From the NCBI RefSeq assembly GCF_051014685.1, contig NW_027478439.1:1522001-1586000 (forward strand): a stretch of 64,000 nt of DNA, given 5' to 3'. Position numbers and translations under genes: made by a program. Within the stretch, counting starts at the first letter, position 1, and every line of letters begins with the position of its first letter. Shown piece by piece: positions 9,696-23,370 of this stretch. Origin of the DNA: Ptiloglossa arizonensis. Taxonomy: Eukaryota > Arthropoda > Insecta > Hymenoptera > Colletidae. The notes beneath the pieces were generated by a model. That model saw nothing but the letters and a program-made list of their open reading frames with translations, was not told the DNA's origin and searched no databases.

Positions 9696-9732
<37 letters not shown>

Positions 9733-10414
9733 CGTGGAGGAAATCTTCGAAAGACCCCCCCGCCGCCTGGGGAGGGGCGGGGGGAGTGTGGGATTCCTCG
9801 CGCCCGGAAGGAAACCCAACGGGTGCGGGACCTGTCCACTAAAACCCACCACGGTGGCCATCCTCGCACTATGCAGGGGGAGCACCTGGGACCGAAAACA
9901 TCATATCATCAGGTGCTCCCCCGTGCAGGGCTCTCGCGCCCGTGTCCTCCCGTTCCAGGGAAGGGAGGGGGTACTTCACCCTCCCTTCCCTGCTTTCTCC
10001 TCGGCGCTCTGGCGCCCGACGTCGGAGCAGGGCCACACTGCACCGTCATCCCACTCCCGGGGGCCGCCCGAGGGCGGCCGTGAGTCCCACACTCACGACC
10101 GCCCACGGCCCCCATAGCCGCGCCGGAGGCACGGTTCTAGGACCGCGCCGTCGGCGCGGCTGCACCCCGGTTCGTACGCTCCCGAGGGCGGCTCTGGCCT
10201 CTCCGCCCTCGAGAGCGTCGCCGTCCCTTATTTCTCCCCCCTTAGGCGACGGGCGGTGGCACGAGACTCAAGGGCTACGTACCCCCGCCCGCCGCTCTCA
10301 GGGTGGCCTCCCCGGCCCTTGCGGAGGCCTACCCGCCCCCGGCCTCGGACGAGGCCCCTCTCGCAGTCTCCCCCTCTCGCGAATGCGGCTCGCGGCCTCC
10401 TTCTGCGAGATTAC
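9121..10414. repeat. Unit 8 (1,294 bp)
   Basis: A-B-C block 9121-9687, T tract 9701-9729 (29), element 9730-10414, type I. CATGTCAG variant in B. Private C to T at 9835. Confidence 0.97.
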
Positions 10415-10989
10415 ACGCCGCTGGGACTTTGAAACTTTCGGCACGTACCGAACAGTTCTTCTCTATTATCTCGAGAGCGGACACGACAACCGCACACATT
10501 GAACACACAGCAGCGTGTTGTAGCATGCCAGCTACACGGTGGTGTGCCTAACGTGTGGATAGCTCGAGATTTTTGTTCCGGACCGATGTGACCGTGAAGC
10601 AACACGCCGCTGGGATTTTGATATTTTCGGCACGTATCGAACAGTTCTTTTCTATTATCTCGAGAAAGGACACGACGACCGCACACTTTGAGCACAAAGC
10701 AGCGAGTTGTAGCATGCCAGCTAGACGGTGGTGTGCCTAACGTGTGTATAGCTCGAGATTTTTGTTCCGGACCGATGTGACCGGGAAGCAACACGGCGCT
10801 GGAGCGTTGAAACCTTCGGCACGTATCGAACAGTTCTTCTCTATTATCTCGAGAATGGACACGACGTCCGCACACTTTGAGCACACAGCAGCCAGTTGTA
10901 GCATGCCAGCTACACGGTGGTGTGTCTACCGTGTGGATAGCTCGAGATTTTTGTTGCGGACCGACGTGACCGCGACGCAATACGCCGCT

Positions 10990-11025
<36 letters not shown>

Positions 11026-11707
11026 CGTGGAGGAAATCTTCGAAAGACCCCCCCGCCGCCTGGGGAGGGGCGGGGGGAGTGTGGGATTCCTCGCGCCCGG
11101 AAGGAAACCCAACGGGTGCGGGACCTGCCCACTAAAACCCACCACGGTGGCCATCCTCGCACTATGCAGGGGGAGCACCTGGGACCGAAAACATCATATC
11201 ATCAGGTGCTCCCCCGTGCAGGGCTCTCGCGCCCGTGTCCTCCCGTTCCAGGGAAGGGAGGCGGTACTTCACCCTCCCTTCCCTGCTTTCTCCTCGGCGC
11301 TCTGGCGCCCGACGTCGGAGCAGGGCCACACTGCACCGTCATCCCACTCCCGGGGGCCGCCCGAGGGCGGCCGTGAGTCCCACACTCACGACCGCCCACG
11401 GCCCCCATAGCCGCGCCGGAGGCACGGTTCTAGGACCGCGCCGTCGGCGCGGCTGCACCCCGGTTCGTACGCTCCCGAGGGCGGCTCTGGCCTCTCCGCC
11501 CTCGAGAGCGTCGCCGTCCCTTATTTCTCCCCCCTTAGGCGACGGGCGGTGGCACGAGACTCAAGGGCTACGTACCCCCGCCCGCCGCTCTCAGGGTGGC
11601 CTCCCCGGCCCTTGCGGAGGCCTACCCGCCCCCGGCCTCGGACGAGGCCCCTCTCGAAGTCTCCCCCTCTCGCGAATGCGGCTCGCGGCCTCCTTCTGCG
11701 AGATTAC
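10415..11707. repeat. Unit 9 (1,293 bp)
   Basis: A-B-C block 10415-10981, T tract 10995-11022 (28), element 11023-11707, type I. Three private changes, among the most of any unit: G to T at 10595, G to C at 11262 (inner pair of the 14-bp stem) and C to A at 11657. Confidence 0.97.
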
Positions 11708-12282
11708 ACGCCGCTGGGACTTTGAAACTTTCGGCACGTACCGAACAGTTCTTCTCTATTATCTCGAGAGCGGACACGACAACCGCACACATTGAACACA
11801 CAGCAGCGTGTTGTAGCATGCCAGCTACACGGTGGTGTGCCTAACGTGTGGATAGCTCGAGATTTTTGTTCCGGACCGATGTGACCGGGAAGCAACACGC
11901 CGCTGGGATTTTGATATTTTCGGCACGTATCGAACAGTTCTTTTCTATTATCTCGAGAAAGGACACGACGACCGCACACTTTGAGCACAAAGCAGCGAGT
12001 TGTAGCATGCCAGCTAGACGGTGGTGTGCCTAACGTGTGTATAGCTCGAGATTTTTGTTCCGGACCGATGTGACCGGGAAGCAACACGGCGCTGGAGCGT
12101 TGAAACCTTCGGCACGTATCGAACAGTTCTTCTCTATTATCTCGAGAATGGACACGACGTCCGCACACTTTGAGCACACAGCAGCCAGTTGTAGCATGCC
12201 AGCTACACGGTGGTGTGTCTACCGTGTGGATAGCTCGAGATTTTTGTTGCGGACCGACGTGACCGCGACGCAATACGCCGCT

Positions 12283-12318
<36 letters not shown>

Positions 12319-13027
12319 CGTGGGGGAAATCTTCGAAAGACCCCTCCGCCGCCTGGGGAGGGGCGGGGGGAGTGTGGGATTCCTCGCGCCCGGAAGGAAA
12401 CCCAACGGGTGCGGGACCTGCCCACTAAAACCCACCACGGTGGCCATCCTCGCACTATGCAGGGGGAGCACCTGGGACCGAAAACATCATATCATCAGGT
12501 GCTCCCCCGTGCAGGGCTCTCGCGCCCGTGTCCTCCCGTTCCAGGGAAGGGAGGGGGTACTTCACCCTCCCTTCCCTGCTTTCTCCTCGGCGCTCTGGCG
12601 CCCGACGTCGGAGCAGGGCCACACTGCACCGTCATCCCACTCCCGGGGGCCGCCCGAGGGCGGCCGTGAGTCCCACACTCACGACCGCCCACGGCCCCCA
12701 TAGCCGCGCCGGAGGCACGGTTCTAGGACCGCGCCGTCGGCGCGGCTGCACCCCGGTTCGTACGCTCCCGAGGGCGGCTCTGGCCTCTCCGCCCTCGAGA
12801 GCGTCGCCGTCCCTTATTTCTCCCCCCTTAGGCGACGGGCGGTGGCACGAGACTCAAGGGCTACGTACCCCCGCCCGCCGCTCTCAGGGTGGCCTCCCCG
12901 GCCCTTGCGGAGGCCTACCCGCCCCCGGCCCTTGCGGAGGCCTACCCGCCCCCGGCCTCGGACGAGGCCCCTCTCGCAGTCTCCCCCTCTCGCGAATGCG
13001 GCTCGCGGCCTCCTTCTGCGAGATTAC
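11708..13027. repeat. Unit 10 (1,320 bp, carries the 27-bp duplication)
   Basis: A-B-C block 11708-12274, T tract 12288-12315 (28), element 12316-13027 (712 bp), type II. The 27-bp duplication is at 12900-12953, exactly 5,201 bp from that of unit 6. Confidence 0.97.
12900..12953. repeat. 27-bp tandem duplication inside the element of unit 10
   Basis: 12900-12926 and 12927-12953 are identical to each other and to the pair in unit 6. One origin followed by copying is more likely than two identical independent events. Confidence 0.95.
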
Positions 13028-13603
13028 ACGCCGCTGGGACTTTGAAACTTTCGGCACGTACCGAACAGTTCTTCTCTATTATCTCGAGAGCGGACACGAC
13101 AACCGCACACATTGAACACACAGCAGCGTGTTGTAGCATGCCAGCTACACGGTGGTGTGCCTAACGTGTGGATAGCTCGAGATTTTTTGTTCCGGACCGA
13201 TGTGACCGGGAAGCAACACGCCGCTGGGATTTTGATATTTTCGGCACGTATCGAACAGTTCTTTTCTATTATCTCGAGAAAGGACACGACGACCGCACAC
13301 TTTGAGCACAAAGCAGCGAGTTGTAGCATGTCAGCTAGACGGTGGTGTGCCTAACGTGTGTATAGCTCGAGATTTTTGTTCCGGACCGATGTGACCGGGA
13401 AGCAACACGGCGCTGGAGCGTTGAAACCTTCGGCACGTATCGAACAGTTCTTCTCTATTATCTCGAGAATGGACACGACGTCCGCACACTTTGAGCACAC
13501 AGCAGCCAGTTGTAGCATGCCAGCTACACGGTGGTGTGTCTACCGTGTGGATAGCTCGAGATTTTTGTTGCGGACCGACGTGACCGCGACGCAATACGCC
13601 GCT

Positions 13604-13639
<36 letters not shown>

Positions 13640-14321
13640 CGTGGGGGAAATCTTCGAAAGACCCCTCCGCCGCCTGGGGAGGGGCGGGGGGAGTGTGGGA
13701 TTCCTCGCGCCCGGAAGGAAACCCAACGGGTGCGGGACCTGCCCACTAAAACCCACCACGGTGGCCATCCTCGCACTATGCAGGGGGAGCACCTGGGACC
13801 GAAAACATCATATCATCAGGTGCTCCCCCGTGCAGGGCTCTCGCGCCCGTGTCCTCCCGTTCCAGGGAAGGGAGGGGGTACTTCACCCTCCCTTCCCTGC
13901 TTTCTCCTCGGCGCTCTGGCGCCCGACGTCGGAGCAGGGCCACACTGCACCGTCATCCCACTCCCGGGGGCCGCCCGAGGGCGGCCGTGAGTCCCACACT
14001 CACGACCGCCCACGGCCCCCATAGCCGCGCCGGAGGCACGGTTCTAGGACCGCGCCGTCGGCGCGGCTGCACCCCGGTTCGTACGCTCCCGAGGGCGGCT
14101 CTGGCCTCTCCGCCCTCGAGAGCGTCGCCGTCCCTTATTTCTCCCCCCTTAGGCGACGGGCGGTGGCACGAGACTCAAGGGCTACGTACCCCCGCCCGCC
14201 GCTCTCAGGGTGGCCTCCCCGGCCCTTGCGGAGGCCTACCCGCCCCCGGCCTCGGACGAGGCCCCTCTCGCAGTCTCCCCCTCTCGCGAATGCGGCTCGC
14301 GGCCTCCTTCTGCGAGATTAC
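13028..14321. repeat. Unit 11 (1,294 bp, one extra T in subrepeat A)
   Basis: Block 13028-13595 (568 bp) with six T at 13183-13188, 5,201 bp from the same change in unit 7. T tract 13609-13636 (28), element 13637-14321, type II. CATGTCAG variant in B. Confidence 0.97.
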
Positions 14322-14896
14322 ACGCCGCTGGGACTTTGAAACTTTCGGCACGTACCGAACAGTTCTTCTCTATTATCTCGAGAGTGGACACGACAACCGC
14401 ACACATTGAACACACAGCAGCGTGTTGTAGCATGCCAGCTACACGGTGGTGTGCCTAACGTGTGGATAGCTCGAGATTTTTGTTCCGGACCGATGTGACC
14501 GGGAAGCAACACGCCGCTGGGATTTTGATATTTTCGGCACGTATCGAACAGTTCTTTTCTATTATCTCGAGAAAGGACACGACGACCGCACACTTTGAGC
14601 ACAAAGCAGCGAGTTGTAGCATGTCAGCTAGACGGTGGTGTGCCTAACGTGTGTATAGCTCGAGATTTTTGTTCCGGACCGATGTGACCGGGAAGCAACA
14701 CGGCGCTGGAGCGTTGAAACCTTCGGCACGTATCGAACAGTTCTTCTCTATTATCTCGAGAATGGACACGACGTCCGCACACTTTGAGCACACAGCAGCC
14801 AGTTGTAGCATGCCAGCTACACGGTGGTGTGTCTACCGTGTGGATAGCTCGAGATTTTTGTTGCGGACCGACGTGACCGCGACGCAATACGCCGCT

Positions 14897-14932
<36 letters not shown>

Positions 14933-15614
14933 CGTGGGGGAAATCTTCGAAAGACCCCTCCGCCGCCTGGGGAGGGGCGGGGGGAGTGTGGGATTCCTCG
15001 CGCCCGGAAGGAAACCCAACGGGTGCGGGACCTGCCCACTAAAACCCACCACGGTGGCCATCCTCGCACTATGCAGGGGGAGCACCTGGGACCGAAAACA
15101 TCATATCATCAGGTGCTCCCCCGTGCAGGGCTCTCGCGCCCGTGTCCTCCCGTTCCAGGGAAGGGAGGGGGTACTTCACCCTCCCTTCCCTGCTTTCTCC
15201 TCGGCGCTCTGGCGCCCGACGTCGGAGCAGGGCCACACTGCACCGTCATCCCACTCCCGGGGGCCGCCCGAGGGCGGCCGTGAGTCCCACACTCACGACC
15301 GCCCACGGCCCCCATAGCCGCGCCGGAGGCACGGTTCTAGGACCGCGCCGTCGGCGCGGCTGCACCCCGGTTCGTACGCTCCCGAGGGCGGCTCTGGCCT
15401 CTCCGCCCTCGAGAGCGTCGCCGTCCCTTATTTCTCCCCCCTTAGGCGACGGGCGGTGGCACGAGACTCAAGGGCTACGTACCCCCGCCCGCTGCTCTCA
15501 GGGTGGCCTCCCCGGCCCTTGCGGAGGCCTACCCGCCCCCGGCCTCGGACGAGGCCCCTCTCGCAGTCTCCCCCTCTCGCGAATGCGGCTCGCGGCCTCC
15601 TTCTGCGAGATTAC
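14322..15614. repeat. Unit 12 (1,293 bp)
   Basis: A-B-C block 14322-14888, T tract 14902-14929 (28), element 14930-15614, type II. Private C to T at 14385 at a CpG; CATGTCAG variant; CCCGCTGCTC variant at 15493. Confidence 0.97.
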
Positions 15615-16189
15615 ACGCCGCTGGGACTTTGAAACTTTCGGCTCGTACCGAACAGTTCTTCTCTATTATCTCGAGAGCGGACACGACAACCGCACACATT
15701 GAACACACAGCAGCGTGTTGTAGCATGCCAGCTACACGGTGGTGTGCCTAACGTGTGGATAGCTCGAGATTTTTGTTCCGGACCGATGTGACCGGGAAGC
15801 AACACGCCGCTGGGATTTTGATATTTTCGGCACGTATCGAACAGTTCTTTTCTATTATCTCGAGAAAGGACACGACGACCGCACACTTTGAGCACAAAGC
15901 AGCGAGTTGTAGCATGTCAGCTAGACGGTGGTGTGCCTAACGTGTGTATAGCTCGAGATTTTTGTTCCGGACCGATGTGACCGGGAAGCAACACGGCGCT
16001 GGAGCGTTGAAACCTTCGGCACGTATCGAACAGTTCTTCTCTATTATCTCGAGAATGGACACGACGTCCGCACACTTTGAGCACACAGCAGCCAGTTGTA
16101 GCATGCCAGCTACACGGTGGTGTGTCTACCGTGTGGATAGCTCGAGATTTTTGTTGCGGACCGACGTGACCGCGACGCAATACGCCGCT

Positions 16190-16221
<32 letters not shown>

Positions 16222-16906
16222 ATACGTGGGGGAAATCTTCGAAAGACCCCTCCGCCGCCTGGGGAGGGGCGGGGGGAGTGTGGGATTCCTCGCGCCCGGA
16301 AGGAAACCCAACGGGTGCGGGACCTGCCCACTAAAACCCACCACGGTGGCCATCCTCGCACTATGCAGGGGGAGCACCTGGGACCGAAAACATCATATCA
16401 TCAGGTGCTCCCCCGTGCAGGGCTCTCGCGCCCGTGTCCTCCCGTTCCAGGGAAGGGAGGGGGTACTTCACCCTCCCTTCCCTGCTTTCTCCTCGGCGCT
16501 CTGGCGCCCGACGTCGGAGCAGGGCCACACTGCACCGTCATCCCACTCCCGGGGGCCGCCCGAGGGCGGCCGTGAGTCCCACACTCACGACCGCCCACGG
16601 CCCCCATAGCCGCGCCGGAGGCACGGTTCTAGGACCGCGCCGTCGGCGCGGCTGCACCCCGGTTCGTACGCTCCCGAGGGCGGCTCTGGCCTCTCCGCCC
16701 TCGAGAGCGTCGCCGTCCCTTATTTCTCCCCCCTTAGGCGACGGGCGGTGGCACGAGACTCAAGGGTTACGTACCCCCGCCCGCCGCTCTCAGGGTGGCC
16801 TCCCCGGCCCTTGCGGAGGCCTACCCGCCCCCGGCCTCGGACGAGGCCCCTCTCGCAGTCTCCCCCTCTCGCGAATGCGGCTCGCGGCCTCCTTCTGCGA
16901 GATTAC
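15615..16906. repeat. Unit 13 (1,292 bp)
   Basis: A-B-C block 15615-16181, T tract 16195-16221 (27), element 16222-16906, type II. Private A to T at 15643; CATGTCAG variant; first AAGGGTTACG allele in the element (T at 16767; most units have AAGGGCTACG). Confidence 0.97.
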
Positions 16907-17481
16907 ACGCCGCTGGGACTTTGAAACTTTCGGCACGTACCGAACAGTTCTTCTCTATTATCTCGAGAGCGGACACGACAACCGCACACATTGAACACAC
17001 AGCAGCGTGTTGTAGCATGCCAGCTACACGGTGGTGTGCCTAACGTGTGGATAGCTCGAGATTTTTGTTCCGGACCGATGTGACCGGGAAGCAACACGCC
17101 GCTGGGATTTTGATATTTTCGGCACGTATCGAACAGTTCTTTTCTATTATCTCGAGAAAGGACACGACGACCGCACACTTTGAGCACAAAGCAGCGAGTT
17201 GTAGCATGCCAGCTAGACGGTGGTGTGCCTAACGTGTGTATAGCTCGAGATTTTTGTTCCGGACCGATGTGACCGGGAAGCAACACGGCGCTGGAGCGTT
17301 GAAACCTTCGGCACGTATCGAACAGTTCTTCTCTATTATCTCGAGAATGGACACGACGTCCGCACACTTTGAGCACACAGCAGCCAGTTGTAGCATGCCA
17401 GCTACACGGTGGTGTGTCTACCGTGTGGATAGCTCGAGATTTTTGTTGCGGACCGACGTGACCGCGACGCAATACGCCGCT

Positions 17482-17517
<36 letters not shown>

Positions 17518-18199
17518 CGTGGGGGAAATCTTCGAAAGACCCCTCCGCCGCCTGGGGAGGGGCGGGGGGAGTGTGGGATTCCTCGCGCCCGGAAGGAAAC
17601 CCAACGGGTGCGGGACCTGCCCACTAAAACCCACCACGGTGGCCATCCTCGCACTATGCAGGGGGAGCACCTGGGACCGAAAACATCATATCATCAGGTG
17701 CTCCCCCGTGCAGGGCTCTCGCGCCCGTGTCCTCCCGTTCCAGGGAAGGGAGGGGGTACTTCACCCTCCCTTCCCTGCTTTCTCCTCGGCGCTCTGGCGC
17801 CCGACGTCGGAGCAGGGCCACACTGCACCGTCATCCCACTCCCGGGGGCCGCCCGAGGGCGGCCGTGAGTCCCACACTCACGACCGCCCACGGCCCCCAT
17901 AGCCGCGCCGGCGGCACGGTTCTAGGACCGCGCCGTCGGCGCGGCTGCACCCCGGTTCGTACGCTCCCGAGGGCGGCTCTGGCCTCTCCGCCCTCGAGAG
18001 CGTCGCCGTCCCTTATTTCTCCCCCCTTAGGCGACGGGCGGTGGCACGAGACTCAAGGGCTACGTACCCCCGCCCGCTGCTCTCAGGGTGGCCTCCCCGG
18101 CCCTTGCGGAGGCCTACCCGCCCCCGGCCTCGGACGAGGCCCCTCTCGCAGTCTCCCCCTCTCGCGAATGCGGCTCGCGGCCTCCTTCTGCGAGATTAC
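16907..18199. repeat. Unit 14 (1,293 bp)
   Basis: A-B-C block 16907-17473, T tract 17487-17514 (28), element 17515-18199, type II. Private A to C at 17912; CCCGCTGCTC variant at 18078. Confidence 0.97.
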
Positions 18200-18775
18200 A
18201 CGCCGCTGGGACTTTGAAACTTTCGGCACGTACCGAACAGTTCTTCTCTATTATCTCGAGAGCGGACACGACAACCGCACACATTGAACACACAGCAGCG
18301 TGTTGTAGCATGCCAGCTACACGGTGGTGTGCCTAACGTGTGGATAGCTCGAGATTTTTTGTTCCGGACCGATGTGACCGGGAAGCAACACGCCGCTGGG
18401 ATTTTGATATTTTCGGCACGTATCGAACAGTTCTTTTCTATTATCTCGAGAAAGGACACGACGACCGCACACTTTGAGCACAAAGCAGCGAGTTGTAGCA
18501 TGTCAGCTAGACGGTGGTGTGCCTAACGTGTGTATAGCTCGAGATTTTTGTTCCGGACCGATGTGACCGGGAAGCAACACGGCGCTGGAGCGTTGAAACC
18601 TTCGGCACGTATCGAACAGTTCTTCTCTATTATCTCGAGAATGGACACGACGTCCGCACACTTTGAGCACACAGCAGCCAGTTGTAGCATGCCAGCTACA
18701 CGGTGGTGTGTCTACCGTGTGGATAGCTCGAGATTTTTGTTGCGGACCGACGTGACCGCGACGCAATACGCCGCT

Positions 18776-18811
<36 letters not shown>

Positions 18812-19493
18812 CGTGGGGGAAATCTTCGAAAGACCCCTCCGCCGCCTGGGGAGGGGCGGGGGGAGTGTGGGATTCCTCGCGCCCGGAAGGAAACCCAACG
18901 GGTGCGGGACCTGCCCACTAAAACCCACCACGGTGGCCATCCTCGCACTATGCAGGGGGAGCACCTGGGACCGAAAACATCATATCATCAGGTGCTCCCC
19001 CGTGCAGGGCTCTCGCGCCCGTGTCCTCCCGTTCCAGGGAAGGGAGGGGGTACTTCACCCTCCCTTCCCTGCTTTCTCCTCGGCGCTCTGGCGCCCGACG
19101 TCGGAGCAGGGCCACACTGCACCGTCATCCCACTCCCGGGGGCCGCCCGAGGGCGGCCGTGAGTCCCACACTCACGACCGCCCACGGCCCCCATAGCCGC
19201 GCCGGAGGCACGGTTCTAGGACCGCGCCGTCGGCGCGGCTGCACCCCGGTTCGTACGCTCCCGAGGGCGGCTCTGGCCTCTCCGCCCTCGAGAGCGTCGC
19301 CGTCCCTTATTTCTCCCCCCTTAGGCGACGGGCGGTGGCACGAGACTCAAGGGTTACGTACCCCCGCCCGCCGCTCTCAGGGTGGCCTCCCCGGCCCTTG
19401 CGGAGGCCTACCCGCCCCCGGCCTCGGACGAGGCCCCTCTCGCAGTCTCCCCCTCTCGCGAATGCGGCTCGCGGCCTCCTTCTGCGAGATTAC
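18200..19493. repeat. Unit 15 (1,294 bp, one extra T in subrepeat A)
   Basis: Block 18200-18767 (568 bp) with six T at 18355-18360, T tract 18781-18808 (28), element 18809-19493, type II. CATGTCAG variant; AAGGGTTACG allele (T at 19354). Confidence 0.97.
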
Positions 19494-20068
19494 ACGCCGC
19501 TGGGACTTTGAAACTTTCGGCACGTACCGAACAGTTCTTCTCTATTATCTCGAGAGCGGACACGACAACCGCACACATTGAACACACAGCAGCGTGTTGT
19601 AGCATGCCAGCTACACGGTGGTGTGCCTAACGTGTGGATAGCTCGAGATTTTTGTTCCGGACCGATGTGACCGGGAAGCAACACGCCGCTGGGATTTTGA
19701 TATTTTCGGCACGTATCGAACAGTTCTTTTCTATTATCTCGAGAAAGGACACGACGACCGCACACTTTGAGCACAAAGCAGCGAGTTGTAGCATGCCAGC
19801 TAGACGGTGGTGTGCCTAACGTGTGTATAGCTCGAGATTTTTGTTCCGGACCGATGTGACCGGGAAGCAACACGGCGCTGGAGCGTTGAAACCTTCGGCA
19901 CGTATCGAACAGTTCTTCTCTATTATCTCGAGAATGGACACGACGTCCGCACACTTTGAGCACACAGCAGCCAGTTGTAGCATGCCAGCTACACGGTGGT
20001 GTGTCTACCGTGTGGATAGCTCGAGATTTTTGTTGCGGACCGACGTGACCGCGACGCAATACGCCGCT

Positions 20069-20100
<32 letters not shown>

Positions 20101-20785
20101 ATACGTGGGGGAAATCTTCGAAAGACCCCTCCGCCGCCTGGGGAGGGGCGGGGGGAGTGTGGGATTCCTCGCGCCCGGAAGGAAACCCAACGGGTGCGGG
20201 ACCTGCCCACTAAAACCCACCACGGTGGCCATCCTCGCACTATGCAGGGGGAGCACCTGGGACCGAAAACATCATATCATCAGGTGCTCCCCCGTGCAGG
20301 GCTCTCGCGCCCGTGTCCTCCCGTTCCAGGGAAGGGAGGGGGTACTTCACCCTCCCTTCCCTGCTTTCTCCTCGGCGCTCTGGCGCCCGACGTCGGAGCA
20401 GGGCCACACTGCACCGTCATCCCACTCCCGGGGGCCGCCCGAGGGCGGCCGTGAGTCCCACACTCACGACCGCCCACGGCCCCCATAGCCGCGCCGGAGG
20501 CACGGTTCTAGGACCGCGCCGTCGGCGCGGCTGCACCCCGGTTCGTACGCTCCCGAGGGCGGCTCTGGCCTCTCCGCCCTCGAGAGCGTCGCCGTCCCTT
20601 ATTTCTCCCCCCTTAGGCGACGGGCGGTGGCACGAGACTCAAGGGCTACGTACCCCCGCCCGCTGCTCTCAGGGTGGCCTCCCCGGCCCTTGCGGAGGCC
20701 TACCCGCCCCCGGCCTCGGACGAGGCCCCTCTCGCAGTCTCCCCCTCTCGCGAATGCGGCTCGCGGCCTCCTTCTGCGAGATTAC
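19494..20785. repeat. Unit 16 (1,292 bp)
   Basis: A-B-C block 19494-20060, T tract 20074-20100 (27), element 20101-20785, type II. CCCGCTGCTC variant (T at 20664). Confidence 0.97.
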
Positions 20786-21360
20786 ACGCCGCTGGGACTT
20801 TGAAACTTTCGGCACGTACCGAACAGTTCTTCTCTATTATCTCGAGAGCGGACACGACAACCGCACACATTGAACACACAGCAGCGTGTTGTAGCATGCC
20901 AGCTACACGGTGGTGTGCCTAACGTGTGGATAGCTCGAGATTTTTGTTCCGGACCGATGTGACCGGGAAGCAACACGCCGCTGGGATTTTGATATTTTCG
21001 GCACGTATCGAACAGTTCTTTTCTATTATCTCGAGAAAGGACACGACGACCGCACACTTTGAGCACAAAGCAGCGAGTTGTAGCATGTCAGCTAGACGGT
21101 GGTGTGCCTAACGTGTGTATAGCTCGAGATTTTTGTTCCGGACCGATGTGACCGGGAAGCAACACGGCGCTGGAGCGTTGAAACCTTCGGCACGTATCGA
21201 ACAGTTCTTCTCTATTATCTCGAGAATGGACACGACGTCCGCACACTTTGAGCACACAGCAGCCAGTTGTAGCATGCCAGCTACACGGTGGTGTGTCTAC
21301 CGTGTGGATAGCTCGAGATTTTTGTTGCGGACCGACGTGACCGCGACGCAATACGCCGCT

Positions 21361-21392
<32 letters not shown>

Positions 21393-22077
21393 ATACGTGG
21401 GGGAAATCTTCGAAAGACCCCTCCGCCGCCTGGGGAGGGGCGGGGGGAGTGTGGGATTCCTCGCGCCCGGAAGGAAACCCAACGGGTGCGGGACCTGCCC
21501 ACTAAAACCCACCACGGTGGCCATCCTCGCACTATGCAGGGGGAGCACCTGGGACCGAAAACATCATATCATCAGGTGCTCCCCCGTGCAGGGCTCTCGC
21601 GCCCGTGTCCTCCCGTTCCAGGGAAGGGAGGGGGTACTTCACCCTCCCTTCCCTGCTTTCTCCTCGGCGCTCTGGCGCCCGACGTCGGAGCAGGGCCACA
21701 CTGCACCGTCATCCCACTCCCGGGGGCCGCCCGAGGGCGGCCGTGAGTCCCACACTCACGACCGCCCACGGCCCCCATAGCCGCGCCGGAGGCACGGTTC
21801 TAGGACCGCGCCGTCGGCGCGGCTGCACCCCGGTTCGTACGCTCCCGAGGGCGGCTCTGGCCTCTCCGCCCTCGAGAGCGTCGCCGTCCCTTATTTCTCC
21901 CCCCTTAGGCGACGGGCGGTGGCACGAGACTCAAGGGCTACGTACCCCCGCCCGCCGCTCTCAGGGTGGCCTCCCCGGCCCTTGCGGAGGCCTACCCGCC
22001 CCCGGCCTCGGACGAGGCCCCTCTCGCAGTCTCCCCCTCTCGCGAATGCGGCTCGCGGCCTCCTTCTGCGAGATTAC
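20786..22077. repeat. Unit 17 (1,292 bp)
   Basis: A-B-C block 20786-21352, T tract 21366-21392 (27), element 21393-22077, type II. CATGTCAG variant in B. Confidence 0.97.
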
Positions 22078-22652
22078 ACGCCGCTGGGACTTTGAAACTT
22101 TCGGCACGTACCGAACAGTTCTTCTCTATTATCTCGAGAGCGGACACGACAACCGCACACATTGAACACACAGCAGCGTGTTGTAGCATGCCAGCTACAC
22201 GGTGGTGTGCCTAACGTGTGGATAGCTCGAGATTTTTGTTCCGGACCGATGTGACCGGGAAGCAACACGCCGCTGGGATTTTGATATTTTCGGCACGTAT
22301 CGAACAGTTCTTTTCTATTATCTCGAGAAAGGACACGACGACCGCACACTTTGAGCACAAAGCAGCGAGTTGTAGCATGTCAGCTAGACGGTGGTGTGCC
22401 TAACGTGTGTATAGCTCGAGATTTTTGTTCCGGACCGATGTGACCGGGAAGCAACACGGCGCTGGAGCGTTGAAACCTTCGGCACGTATCGAACAGTTCT
22501 TCTCTATTATCTCGAGAATGGACACGACGTCCGCACACTTTGAGCACACAGCAGCCAGTTGTAGCATGCCAGCTACACGGTGGTGTGTCTACCGTGTGGA
22601 TAGCTCGAGATTTTTGTTGCGGACCGACGTGACCGCGACGCAATACGCCGCT

Positions 22653-22688
<36 letters not shown>

Positions 22689-23370
22689 CGTGGGGGAAAT
22701 CTTCGAAAGACCCCTCCGCCGCCTGGGGAGGGGCGGGGGGAGTGTGGGATTCCTCGCGCCCGGAAGGAAACCCAACGGGTGCGGGACCTGCCCACTAAAA
22801 CCCACCACGGTGGCCATCCTCGCACTATGCAGGGGGAGCACCTGGGACCGAAAACATCATATCATCAGGTGCTCCCCCGTGCAGGGCTCTCGCGCCCGTG
22901 TCCTCCCGTTCCAGGGAAGGGAGGGGGTACTTCACCCTCCCTTCCCTGCTTTCTCCTCGGCGCTCTGGCGCCCGACGTCGGAGCAGGGCCACACTGCACC
23001 GTCATCCCACTCCCGGGGGCCGCCCGAGGGCGGCCGTGAGTCCCACACTCACGACCGCCCACGGCCCCCATAGCCGCGCCGGAGGCACGGTTCTAGGACC
23101 GCGCCGTCGGCGCGGCTGCACCCCGGTTCGTACGCTCCCGAGGGCGGCTCTGGCCTCTCCGCCCTCGAGAGCGTCGCCGTCCCTTATTTCTCCCCCCTTA
23201 GGCGACGGGCGGTGGCACGAGACTCAAGGGTTACGTACCCCCGCCCGCCGCTCTCAGGGTGGCCTCCCCGGCCCTTGCGGAGGCCTACCCGCCCCCGGCC
23301 TCGGACGAGGCCCCTCTCGCAGTCTCCCCCTCTCGCGAATGCGGCTCGCGGCCTCCTTCTGCGAGATTAC
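22078..23370. repeat. Unit 18 (1,293 bp)
   Basis: A-B-C block 22078-22644, T tract 22658-22685 (28), element 22686-23370, type II. CATGTCAG variant; AAGGGTTACG allele (T at 23231). Confidence 0.97.
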
